A DNA stretch of 64,000 nucleotides from Clostridia bacterium (GTDB lineage Bacteria > Bacillota > Clostridia > Oscillospirales > Acutalibacteraceae). Positions 1 to 8,711 of the stretch are shown here, piece by piece; within the stretch, counting starts at the first letter, position 1; every line of letters begins with the position of its first letter. Under the pieces are notes generated by a model. The model ran no database searches, was not told where the DNA came from, and worked only from the letters and a program-made list of their open reading frames with translations. Position numbers and translations under genes: made by a program. The DNA is taken from assembly GCA_017543285.1 (NCBI GenBank), contig JAFYGK010000030.1, positions 41,252 to 105,251 on the forward strand, in the 5' to 3' direction.

Positions 1-1344
1 TTCACCGAGGTGACCAACACCTACACCGTAACATGGAACAACTGGGACGGCTCCGAGCTTGAAAAGGATGAGGATGTTCCTTACGGCACCGTTCCCACCT
101 ATGACGGCGAGACCCCGATCAAGGAAGAAACAGCACGCTACACCTACAGCTTCAATGCCTGGAATAATGAACCTGTTGAAGTGACCGGAGATGTTGTCTA
201 TACTGCGATATTCACCGAAACCGGCAAAAACGGCCTGTGCGTCGAGGGCGAGGATACCTATTGGATCGAAAACGGTGAGAACGTCCCGTTCCCCGGCCTT
301 ATCAAAATCATTCTCGATGACGGCATCATCAACTACTACTACTTCGGTGAGGACGATAAGGCTGTCAAGGACGGACACTACAAGGTCGAAAAGAACAACG
401 ATCTTGCTCTGCCCTGCATAAACTATACCTTTGATGAAAACGGCGTGATCGTCCATGATCCCGATACCACCAAGACAGGCATCTGTCATCCCACCGGCGA
501 TGATTCAAGACTGTTCTACATGATCGACGGCGTAAATGTTGCCATTGGTCTGATCAATATTGACGGATCGTATTACTACGCCCGTACATCTTCCGGCGAG
601 ATAATCTGCGGCAGAAGCTACAATGTTGCTCAGACAAACGGTTATCCGATCGAAAAGGGTACCTATCAGTTTGATGAGAACGGCGTCATGCAGCTCAACG
701 GCTTTATTACGATGGGCAGCAGAACCTATTATTATGAAAACAGCGTGCTTGCCAAGGGCTTTACAAAGATCGATGACGATTACTACTTCTTTAATACAGC
801 CAACGGCAATATGTACAAGGATGCACACCTGTGGGTCGGCACGAACACCTACGGTGTAACGCCCGGATACTATGATTTCGGCTCCGACGGCAAGATGGTA
901 AAGACAGGATTTGTCAACAGCGGCAGCTACACATATTATCTGGTGGATCTTGTACCCGTCAAGGGCTTTACAAAGATCGATGACGATTACTACTTCTTTA
1001 ACGCCGGAAACGGAAAGATGTACAAGGACACACGCCTGTGGGTCACTGCCAACGATTACGGCGTAACGCCCGGATATTATGATTTCGGCTCCGACGGCAA
1101 GATGATTATACCCGAGCCGGTTGTAAAGAACGGCTTTGTTACCGAAGGACCGTACACCTATTACTATCAGAACGATGTACCCGTCAAGGGCTTTGCGGAA
1201 ATAGAAGGCGATTACTACTACTTCAACAAAGCCAACGGCAATATGTACAAGGAAACCAGACTTTGGGTCTCTGCCAACGATTACGGCGTAACGCCCGGAT
1301 ACTACCTCTTCGGCACAGACGGCAAAATGCAATCTGCCGCCTAA
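1..1344 (+). CDS. Secreted cell-wall-binding repeat protein, 3' part (5' end outside window)
   Basis: The reading frame is already open at base 1, so this is the C-terminal part of a larger protein. The first 70 or so residues form a beta-strand-rich repeat of the InlB-B/Listeria-Bacteroides type (YTVTWNNWDG then VVYTAIFTE). After it come tyrosine-, glycine- and aspartate-rich modules of the glucan/choline-binding type. The last three are about 65-70 residues each and share the pattern KGFTKIDDDYYFFN, then MYKD, then GYYDFGSDGKM. Such modules usually hold exported proteins on the cell wall or on polysaccharide; the ligand here is unknown. The next gene carries the same modules, so the two are paralogous at their C-termini. 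No catalytic domain is visible in the part present. No clear T-rich terminator follows; a short inverted repeat lies at about 1400-1421. Confidence 0.85.
   Translation, partial: FTEVTNTYTVTWNNWDGSELEKDEDVPYGTVPTYDGETPIKEETARYTYSFNAWNNEPVEVTGDVVYTAIFTETGKNGLCVEGEDTYWIENGENVPFPGLIKIILDDGIINYYYFGEDDKAVKDGHYKVEKNNDLALPCINYTFDENGVIVHDPDTTKTGICHPTGDDSRLFYMIDGVNVAIGLINIDGSYYYARTSSGEIICGRSYNVAQTNGYPIEKGTYQFDENGVMQLNGFITMGSRTYYYENSVLAKGFTKIDDDYYFFNTANGNMYKDAHLWVGTNTYGVTPGYYDFGSDGKMVKTGFVNSGSYTYYLVDLVPVKGFTKIDDDYYFFNAGNGKMYKDTRLWVTANDYGVTPGYYDFGSDGKMIIPEPVVKNGFVTEGPYTYYYQNDVPVKGFAEIEGDYYYFNKANGNMYKETRLWVSANDYGVTPGYYLFGTDGKMQSAA
753..1001 (+). repeat. Near-identical tandem coding repeat
   Basis: A 42-base stretch at 753-794 recurs exactly at 960-1001, about 207 bases apart. 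It encodes the KGFTKIDDDYYFFN core of two neighbouring wall-binding modules. A diverged third copy follows near 1190-1230. Related copies occur in the next gene around 6110-6175 and 6555-6620. The identity at DNA level points to recent duplication or gene conversion and makes module number prone to change. Confidence 0.85.
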
Positions 1345-1475
1345 GAAGAACGGAAGCATAAAAACAAAATCCACGTTCATATCAGTACGCTCTGCGCTTG
1401 GCTCCTTTGAAAAAAGGGGCCGGCGCACTGCGTCGTATTATCCAACATGCGACATTAAATGAAAGGAATGGACCA

Positions 1476-4400
1476 ATGAAGAAATCGTTTGGAATAAAAC
1501 TGTTGTCTCTACTCCTGACGCTCAGCATGCTTATCGGCTGTTGCTCTGTTGCTGTGTTTGCAGAGAATGTGGACGAGACGGCAGCTTTCCGGGGTTCTGT
1601 TGAATCCGAAGGAATCGGGCCGGAGCCCGGCGCAAACGTCGCTGCTTATGGCACTCAAAAGAGAGCCGATGATCCGGACGTGCCATCGAATGATGACGGT
1701 CCGGAGATTACGAGCTACAGTGACTTTATGTCCTCTCTGCTCTCCCTCGAGAATTATGCCGCGGCCTATTCGCTTGAGCATGTCGAGGAAGAGCCTGTTG
1801 CGCTGGTTATCAATTATATCCGCACAGGTGTTGAAAAGTATAACTCCGGCACATGGAATACCTTCTGCGGTGAGGAAAACACCGCGTTTGTAAGTTATGT
1901 AGCCGGACAGGATTCCGCGAACGGCACAAACTCATCTGCGCTGCGGAATCTTGGAAATTTCACCATTCCCAACGGGGATGAAGTGGAGTTTTCCCACATG
2001 TTCGGCTGCATGGATATGGCATATCATACCGGAAATCAGGCTACTGCCGACCTCGGAAGCTGGGCGGGCGATATCTGCGACCTCGTTCAGCTCAGCCAGA
2101 ATTTCGGCGTGTCCGGCACTGTGGAGCAGATGGCCGAACAGATCCGCACAGATAATGAAAACCTCTTCTTATACGATAATCCGCACGCCCATTCTTTCGG
2201 GCTGAAGGACTTTTACGGCGATCTCGACGCGTTTTATATACTTAAATGCATAGGCGACGGGAAGACCATAAGCTCGATTATGAGAAGCTACTTCACCGAA
2301 AATCTGAACGACAGCTTCCGCTGCGCATATTTTCTGGAAAACCGCCTCGGCGGAGTAAAGACAAAATCCGATATCCGCAACGCGGTATTTGAGATATATA
2401 CCGGCAACGAGGGCATTTATACGCTTGAGGGCACATATCTGCCTGAAGGAGTAAATTCGGATATCCGCAAGGCATGCTGCTTCGCCTTCGCAGATCACCT
2501 CTATCTGACGGCGCTTGACCGTCTGGATAACCCCTATTACACCACATTCTCCAACGAGAAATCTAACCTTGCGCCCGGCGTTACTCAGGAAATCAAGATG
2601 GCGATCAGCGCCGACAACAAACAGATGGTCTATTATCTTGCTACTGCCGACGTCGCCCGTGACGATGTTTCGATTTTCGCAAACTACGGAGATAACGACG
2701 GTTCAGTATGGAAGATGGCCCGCGTTTCCGATCAGGTTGCCGCTGCGCAGGCAAAGCACAGCAATCCCGATGATGAAGCGAATTATATCCCGAACTACAA
2801 CGCTGTTGCAAGCGTTAACGCTGACTTCTACAACATGAGCAACGGCGCCGTGACCGGCACGCTGATCATGGAAGGCGTGGAGTATCACAGCCTCACGAGC
2901 AGCAACTTCTTCGGCGTTTTGGATGATGGCACGCCCGTCATCGGCGGAAGAACCGAATGGAATCAGTATCACGATCGTCTCAGAGAGGCGGTTGGCGCAA
3001 GCATCTGGCTTGTTAAAGACGGCAAAATCGCCGTAACCGCCACTTCCAACTATTATAATCAACGTGCTTCCCGTACCGCTGTCGGCATTACCTATGACGG
3101 AAGAGTAGTGCTGATGGTTCTGGACGGTCGTCAGGAGCCGTTCTCCTGCGGAGGAAGCTCAATTGAAATTGCGCAAATTATGCTTGACGCCGGTTGTGTC
3201 AAGGCGATTAACCTTGACGGCGGCGGATCCTCCACTTATGTAGCGAAGCTTGAGGGCAGCGACACATGCAGTGTTGTCAACCGTCCCTCCGACGGCTATG
3301 AGCGTTCAGTCAGCTCATCCCTGCTGGTCGTTTCAACAGCCAAGCCTTCGAATGTGTTTGATCATGCGGTCGTTTCCGCAGATTATGATTATCTCACGGT
3401 CGGATCCGAGCTTTCGATCAGAGCCTCCGGCGTTACAGCGACCGGCGGTGCGATCGATCTGCCGGAAGATTCTTTCCTGCAGGTTTCCGATAACAGCATA
3501 GGTACGATTTCAGGCGACACCTTTACCGCTTCTGCGCTTGGCGATGTTCAGGTTCAGGTCGTTTCGGCCGATGGCGATGTTCTGGGTTCAAAAACGCTGC
3601 ATGTTGTTGAACCGACCGTGCTGAAGTTCTCCAAAGAAAGCCTTAACGCCGTCTACGGCGAACCGGAAGCGCTTCCGCTCGAGGCGACATTTGAGGGAAA
3701 GAATGTTAAGATCAATCCGAACGATGTTATCTTCGGCTACCTGAAGGTTTCCCTTGAGTCCATCGGAAACGTTGAAGGCGGAGCGATCAATACCACCCGC
3801 ACACAGCTTGTTATGGATTATCCTGAGGCCGGCTCCATGACAGACTTTTCGTTTACCGCAAACGAGGATGGCGGACTTCGTACGCTGACAATCGGCGCGG
3901 TGCTGACGAGCAAGTTTGACGAATTTCAGGCTGTAATCGCCGAGGAATCCATGCGGGTTTATCAGGAAGCGCTGCAGAACGGCTTCACCGTTCAGGAAGC
4001 GCAGCTTCAGTCGGAGGCTGCTGCCATCAGCAAGGGTCTGGATACCGCTGCAAAAATAAAGCTTTATCTGTACAGCGGCGACGAAGCGAATTTTGACTTT
4101 GATCAGGAGACAGGCACCGACGGCATGCTGCTTCACTGGAGGCGTGATGTTTCCAATGCTCGATACCAGCGCGAGATTAACATGTATTATCAGCTTGATC
4201 CTTCCGAGCCGATGACCACAAATTATACCTTCGCGGTGGATATGTCCAAAATGCCTATACCCCAGAAGCTGACAGGTTTGCTCTATATGTTGCCCGGAGG
4301 CGACCAGGAGGGCAGAACGGCGTGGTCGTTCCTGCTCCAGCTTGCCGAGCGTATAAGCCCGCTTACTACCGTAACGGTAAAGCTGCAAATCCCGGAGGGC

Positions 4401-6710
4401 TTTGATGTTGACTATTCGGATCTCAAGCTTGTTAATGAATATTTCGACCTGACATCTGCTGAAATTGACGGCAATGAGCTCACGATCGTCGGAAACTTCA
4501 AGCTTCAGACCGAGCCGATCAATCCAACTACTGCAAATCCGCTCTGCGTTCTCAGCGGACTTAAGCTTACGCCGAACGATTCTGCGGCATGGGATGCCAA
4601 TGAGCCCGATCAGTTGGATGTTACCCTCACCGGCACGCTCAATTACGATATTTACGCACATTTCCATGTGCTGAAGAGCCTGGCGCAGCAGGAGATGTAT
4701 CAGGTCAACTATGGCCTGTTCCCGTATGATAACAGCGCAAACATCCCGCTGGACTACGGTGCTCATTTCAGCAGCGACTCCGATGAGCCTGTGGATTTCT
4801 CCGATCAATACCGCCTGAACCGCGAGTGCAAGGAGGGGTGGATCTACAGTCAGGGCAGCTGGTCCTACTATGAGGGCGGCGTTGCCCTTACCGGTCCTCA
4901 GTTCCTGCCGAGCTTTGAAGACGGTGAAGAAGGCTCTTTCTGGTACGATCTCGGAGCGGCAGGCTCCTGTACCGGTAAACTGACGGGGATCTTTGAAAAG
5001 GACGGCAACCGTTATTACGCGCGCATGGGCCAGCTTGTGACAGGATGGCAGTCGGTTGTCGCGGATGACGGTGAATCATATTTCTACTATTTCGACAAAA
5101 AAACCGGCGTTATGTATACCGGTGTCCGTGCTGTGGACGGCCTGACTTATACGTTTAATGATGACGGCCAGTTGATACGCGGCGCTTTCCGGACCAATTC
5201 CAGCGGCACAAAATACTTCGTCGCGGGACAGTCGTGGTTCAGACGCTTTGTCACCCTTGAGGAAGGGACCTACTGGATAGATGTGGACGGTTATGTAGCC
5301 TACGGCAATGCGTATACGGTTACGACCAGCAACAAAGATATAACGTGGTACCATTTTGACGAGCAAACCGGTCTGATGACAGGATTGTGCAGCGGATTGT
5401 TCGACTATCGCGGCAAACTGTACTGGTGCGATGAAAACGGTAAGGTGTTTTATGGCGCCGTTCAGCTTGACGACGGCATAATCTTCACCGCGACCCGCGG
5501 ACTTGTCTATACCAATACAAGCTGCTATATCAGCAGTACTACCGCTCAGAAAGGCTGCAATCTGGAAGTTGGCACCTATTGGTGCGGACCGGACGGATAT
5601 ATCCAAAAGGACGGATTCGCGACAATCAACGGAAGCACCTATTATTTCGACAATTACAGCCACGTCAAAGGTTTTACAAAAATCGGAGATGATTATTATC
5701 TGTTCAATGCCGGCAGCGGCAAGATGGCTCAGGACGCAATGATGTGGGTCAACGCAAACAGCTACGGCGTCGAAACAGGTATGCATTATTTCGATGAATC
5801 CGGCAAAATGTTCGTCCCTGATCTGGAAAACGGCGTAAAAGCTATCATTAACGAGGATGGCGAACTCTATTTTACAGTCGACGGGGTTAAGATGACCAAC
5901 GGTCTTTATGAGCTCGACGGCGAATACTATTATGCCCAGCCCAACGGCCAGCTCGTAACAGGCAAGGCATTCTGGGTGGCTCAGAAGAATAATCTGATTC
6001 CCGAGAAGGGCGATTGGCATTACTTCGATGCGGACGGTAAAATGCTCCAGACCGGATTTGTGAACACAACTACCGGGCTTACATATTATTACGACAGCAA
6101 TGTTCTGGCTCTGGGCTTCACAAAAATCGGCGAAGACTACTATTTCTTCAATGCCGCCAACGGCAATATGTACAAGGATACCACTCTTTGGGTCACCTCC
6201 AATTCTTATGGAGTCGCGCCCGGTTACTATTACTTTGCCGCCGACGGAAAGCTGTTTGTGCCGGATACGGTCAACGGTAAAAAGGCTGTCGTTAATGTAA
6301 ACGGAACCCTTTACTTTACAATTGACGGGGTACGAATGTCTGACGGCCTGAACGAGCTTGACGGAGATCTCTACTATGCGCAAACCAATTGCCAATTAGC
6401 CGTCAACAAGACCGTCCTGGTCAGCCAGAAGAAGGGCCTGCTCCCCGACAAGGGAAGCTACTACGCTTTTGGCGCCGACGGTAAGCTCATCAAGACCGGT
6501 TTCGTTGAAGCGCCCAACAATCTGAAGTATTATTATGATAATACGGTTCTGGCTCTGGGCTTCACAAAGATCGGCGAGGATTATTACTTCTTCAATGCCG
6601 CCAACGGCAATATGTACAGGAATACCAGGCTTTGGGTAGGCACAAACGCACTCGGTGTGAAACCCGGCTACTACAACTTCGGAACCGACGGAAAAATGAC
6701 AGTCGAATAG
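1476..6710 (+). CDS. Large secreted phosphodiester glycosidase (NAGPA) with C-terminal wall-binding repeats
   Basis: This is a 1744-residue exported protein. I chose the ATG at 1476 because GAAAGGA lies 8 bases upstream and a signal peptide follows (MKKSFGIKLL, hydrophobic core, then SVAVFA|EN). Residues about 90-350 form a helical domain I do not recognise; it contains a FSHMFGCMDMAYH segment and a DLGSWAGD segment. Residues about 400-620 match the phosphodiester glycosidase/NAGPA family, with VASVNADFYN, RTAVGI and the hallmark NLDGGGSSTYV. Members remove sugar caps in phosphodiester linkage. The middle (about 620-1110) looks like beta-sandwich modules. From about residue 1123 to the end there are tandem YYF/GKM wall-binding repeats like those of the upstream gene. 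Lying directly before a polysaccharide cluster, it may act on that polymer or on another phosphodiester glycan; this is inference. Confidence 0.85.
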   Translation: MKKSFGIKLLSLLLTLSMLIGCCSVAVFAENVDETAAFRGSVESEGIGPEPGANVAAYGTQKRADDPDVPSNDDGPEITSYSDFMSSLLSLENYAAAYSLEHVEEEPVALVINYIRTGVEKYNSGTWNTFCGEENTAFVSYVAGQDSANGTNSSALRNLGNFTIPNGDEVEFSHMFGCMDMAYHTGNQATADLGSWAGDICDLVQLSQNFGVSGTVEQMAEQIRTDNENLFLYDNPHAHSFGLKDFYGDLDAFYILKCIGDGKTISSIMRSYFTENLNDSFRCAYFLENRLGGVKTKSDIRNAVFEIYTGNEGIYTLEGTYLPEGVNSDIRKACCFAFADHLYLTALDRLDNPYYTTFSNEKSNLAPGVTQEIKMAISADNKQMVYYLATADVARDDVSIFANYGDNDGSVWKMARVSDQVAAAQAKHSNPDDEANYIPNYNAVASVNADFYNMSNGAVTGTLIMEGVEYHSLTSSNFFGVLDDGTPVIGGRTEWNQYHDRLREAVGASIWLVKDGKIAVTATSNYYNQRASRTAVGITYDGRVVLMVLDGRQEPFSCGGSSIEIAQIMLDAGCVKAINLDGGGSSTYVAKLEGSDTCSVVNRPSDGYERSVSSSLLVVSTAKPSNVFDHAVVSADYDYLTVGSELSIRASGVTATGGAIDLPEDSFLQVSDNSIGTISGDTFTASALGDVQVQVVSADGDVLGSKTLHVVEPTVLKFSKESLNAVYGEPEALPLEATFEGKNVKINPNDVIFGYLKVSLESIGNVEGGAINTTRTQLVMDYPEAGSMTDFSFTANEDGGLRTLTIGAVLTSKFDEFQAVIAEESMRVYQEALQNGFTVQEAQLQSEAAAISKGLDTAAKIKLYLYSGDEANFDFDQETGTDGMLLHWRRDVSNARYQREINMYYQLDPSEPMTTNYTFAVDMSKMPIPQKLTGLLYMLPGGDQEGRTAWSFLLQLAERISPLTTVTVKLQIPEGFDVDYSDLKLVNEYFDLTSAEIDGNELTIVGNFKLQTEPINPTTANPLCVLSGLKLTPNDSAAWDANEPDQLDVTLTGTLNYDIYAHFHVLKSLAQQEMYQVNYGLFPYDNSANIPLDYGAHFSSDSDEPVDFSDQYRLNRECKEGWIYSQGSWSYYEGGVALTGPQFLPSFEDGEEGSFWYDLGAAGSCTGKLTGIFEKDGNRYYARMGQLVTGWQSVVADDGESYFYYFDKKTGVMYTGVRAVDGLTYTFNDDGQLIRGAFRTNSSGTKYFVAGQSWFRRFVTLEEGTYWIDVDGYVAYGNAYTVTTSNKDITWYHFDEQTGLMTGLCSGLFDYRGKLYWCDENGKVFYGAVQLDDGIIFTATRGLVYTNTSCYISSTTAQKGCNLEVGTYWCGPDGYIQKDGFATINGSTYYFDNYSHVKGFTKIGDDYYLFNAGSGKMAQDAMMWVNANSYGVETGMHYFDESGKMFVPDLENGVKAIINEDGELYFTVDGVKMTNGLYELDGEYYYAQPNGQLVTGKAFWVAQKNNLIPEKGDWHYFDADGKMLQTGFVNTTTGLTYYYDSNVLALGFTKIGEDYYFFNAANGNMYKDTTLWVTSNSYGVAPGYYYFAADGKLFVPDTVNGKKAVVNVNGTLYFTIDGVRMSDGLNELDGDLYYAQTNCQLAVNKTVLVSQKKGLLPDKGSYYAFGADGKLIKTGFVEAPNNLKYYYDNTVLALGFTKIGEDYYFFNAANGNMYRNTRLWVGTNALGVKPGYYNFGTDGKMTVE

Positions 6711-6728
6711 ATCTGCCTTCAGTGCTGA

Positions 6729-6763
6729 ATATGGGGCTTTATTGGAACGGTAAAGCCCCATAT
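6729..6763 (+). terminator. Rho-independent terminator or attenuator after the repeat protein
   Basis: A perfect 13-base stem, ATATGGGGCTTTA pairing with TAAAGCCCCATAT, has a 9-base loop and is followed by T-rich sequence (CAGTTCTTTCTTGTTT). The next gene starts only 22 bases after it, so it could also limit read-through into the polysaccharide genes. Confidence 0.8.
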
Positions 6764-6784
6764 CAGTTCTTTCTTGTTTAAGCT

Positions 6785-7603
6785 ATGAATATAGAGACCC
6801 TAATCGTAACAGTGAATCAAACCGATCACTCGTTGGTCAAAAAAATGAACGTGCAGACAGATGCGATTGTCGGCAACCAGGGAAGCACAACATCCACACA
6901 AGAGTTTTATATGGATGGCAATCGCATCCTGCATATTAATACAACCGATCGCGGCGTCGGGAAGAACAGAAACCTTGTCCTGCGTCATGCGCGCGGGGAA
7001 ATCTGTGTATTTGCAGATGACGATATGCGATTTGTGGACGGATATCCTCAAATCGTGGAAGAGGCTGCACGTCTGCGTCCTGATGCGGACATTCTTATTT
7101 TTAATTTGATAGAAAAGCATCCGGTTCGTTATGTTATCAAAAAAATAACGCGGATCACTTGGAGGAACTATGCCCGTTACGGAGCCGCGAGACTTGCCGT
7201 CTATCCCGAAAAGATAGCAGCGGCAGGTATTTCCTTTACCTCGATGTTCGGAGGCGGCTGCAAATACGGATCGGGAGAAGACACGATATTCCTCAAGGAG
7301 TGCCTGGATAAGGGACTGAAGCTGTATGCATTCCCTTTTGCCTTGGCTGAAATTGATCAGGATGCTGAATCAACCTGGTTTTGCGGGTACAATAAAAAAT
7401 TCTTTTTTGACAAAGGCGCGTTTTATTGTGCCGTCGCTCCGAAATTGAAATGGATATACAGCATTCGGTATTTATTGAAATACCGCTATAAGTACGCCAA
7501 AGAGTGCGGTGTCAGAGCTGCCTTTGAGTATATGTCGGAAGGAATAAGATCGTTCGACCGGGAGGAGTTTGAAAATGAGCGCAGAGCGGGGAGACAGCAA
7601 TAA
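6785..7603 (+). CDS. Family 2 glycosyltransferase
   Basis: This 272-residue protein has the GT-A fold features of a GT2 enzyme. It opens with a nucleotide-binding strand (IETLIVTVNQ) and a GVGKNRNLVLRHARGE segment. A DDDM metal/nucleotide-sugar motif lies at about residues 78-81 (VFADDDMRF). The middle has GGGCKYGSGEDTIFLKECL, which is typical of the acceptor side of this subfamily. No membrane segment is evident, so it probably works on the cytoplasmic face, adding a sugar to the lipid-linked repeat unit. The ATG at 6785 has no good Shine-Dalgarno sequence, but the N-terminus fits the family. Its 3' end overlaps the pyruvyl transferase gene by 29 bases, which suggests coupled translation. 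The donor sugar cannot be told from sequence. Confidence 0.85.
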   Translation: MNIETLIVTVNQTDHSLVKKMNVQTDAIVGNQGSTTSTQEFYMDGNRILHINTTDRGVGKNRNLVLRHARGEICVFADDDMRFVDGYPQIVEEAARLRPDADILIFNLIEKHPVRYVIKKITRITWRNYARYGAARLAVYPEKIAAAGISFTSMFGGGCKYGSGEDTIFLKECLDKGLKLYAFPFALAEIDQDAESTWFCGYNKKFFFDKGAFYCAVAPKLKWIYSIRYLLKYRYKYAKECGVRAAFEYMSEGIRSFDREEFENERRAGRQQ

Positions 7604-8699
7604 TCCGGTTGGCATTCTTACCTTCCCGCGTTCGGTCAGTTACGGCGCGGTTCTTCAGATGTATGCCCTGTATCACACGGTTGAATCATTGGGATATAAC
7701 GCGGAAATCATTAATTATTTCAATGAGTACATGGCAAAAGAACGGCATTTGTTGTCAAAACAGGGACAGAGCCCCGCAAAGGCCGCGGCAAGGCGGATAA
7801 TACGCCGGACTGTACATTTAAGGATGTACAAAGGGTTCAAAACCTTTGAAAAGTGCATGAAACATTTCCCTGACAAACCGCTGAGAACAAGCAGCGCGTT
7901 AAGGGGCCTTTCAAATCGCTACGGATATGTGATCTGCGGAAGCGACCAGGTATGGAACCCGGACATTACCGGATCTGACGCCGGCTTTTTTCTTGATTTT
8001 TGCGGCGAGGACACCCGACGTATTTCTTATGCCCCGAGCTTTGGAACAACTGCTTTTACAAAGGAGTTTGATGAGATAATCGCAAAGGAGCTAAGGAAAT
8101 TTTCCGCCCTGTCCGTTAGGGAAAAGCAGGGCCAGGAAAAGGTCAGAGAGCTGACCGGCCGAATACCTGAGCTTGTTTTGGACCCGACCTTTCTCCTTTC
8201 TGCGGACGATTGGAGCAAACTTGCGTCGCCGATGAACGTCTGTTCGCCGTATATTCTTTATTATCCGGTAATAAGAAACGATAAAACAAAACGCTTCTGC
8301 CAAAGTCTTTCCGAAAAAAAGGGACTTGATATATTGATGATTGGCGGGAGTTTTATTTCCGCGAACAAGCGTCACGACCACGGTATGCGTCATATTCACG
8401 ATATAGATCCGCGTCAGTGGCTGTATCTTTTCCTGAATGCCGAGTATATCGTTACCGATTCTTTCCACGGGCTTGCTTTTTCCGTTATTTTTCGGAAAAA
8501 AGTCTTTCCGGCTTTGGTTTCGAATACGAATTCCCGCTTGGAGCATCTTATATCTATGCTTGGCCTGGAGGGACAGGTCATTCGCGACGGCGGAACGATT
8601 TCCGATCCGGATTATACTATCGCAGACCGGCTTCTTCCGAAGATGCAGGAGCACTCTGTTGAGTTTCTTAAGAAAGCGCTGAATACAGACGTAATTTAA
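7575..8699 (+). CDS. Polysaccharide pyruvyl transferase family protein
   Basis: This 374-residue protein matches the polysaccharide pyruvyl transferase family (CsaB/WcaK type). These enzymes move pyruvate from phosphoenolpyruvate onto glycan sugars to form ketals. Visible features are GILTFPRSVSYGAVLQMYAL at the N-terminus, the GSDQVWNPDITG segment near residue 120, SVREKQGQE, LDPTFLL, and the C-terminal TDSFHGLAFSVIFRK. The ATG at 7575 is preferred over a TTG two codons earlier because GGGAGGAG sits 8 bases before it. It overlaps the preceding glycosyltransferase gene and is followed 12 bases later by the flippase, so it belongs to one operon. The role is probably to add an acidic pyruvate group to the exported polysaccharide. 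Confidence 0.88.
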   Translation: MSAERGDSNNPVGILTFPRSVSYGAVLQMYALYHTVESLGYNAEIINYFNEYMAKERHLLSKQGQSPAKAAARRIIRRTVHLRMYKGFKTFEKCMKHFPDKPLRTSSALRGLSNRYGYVICGSDQVWNPDITGSDAGFFLDFCGEDTRRISYAPSFGTTAFTKEFDEIIAKELRKFSALSVREKQGQEKVRELTGRIPELVLDPTFLLSADDWSKLASPMNVCSPYILYYPVIRNDKTKRFCQSLSEKKGLDILMIGGSFISANKRHDHGMRHIHDIDPRQWLYLFLNAEYIVTDSFHGLAFSVIFRKKVFPALVSNTNSRLEHLISMLGLEGQVIRDGGTISDPDYTIADRLLPKMQEHSVEFLKKALNTDVI

Positions 8700-8711
8700 A
8701 AATAGAGTTTC

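Noticed and set aside
700..1344. Tandem repeats that could be mistaken for a CRISPR array
   Set aside because: Repeats are in phase with a reading frame, about 200 bases apart and diverged, without spacers; they encode wall-binding modules.
1300..1500. The two repeat proteins as one gene broken by a frameshift
   Set aside because: The second has its own ribosome site and a full signal peptide at 1476, so they are separate genes.
505..6395. Long open frames on the minus strand opposite the two repeat proteins
   Set aside because: They mirror the repetitive coding sequence, have no ribosome sites or family resemblance, and the plus-strand frames have signal peptides and domains.
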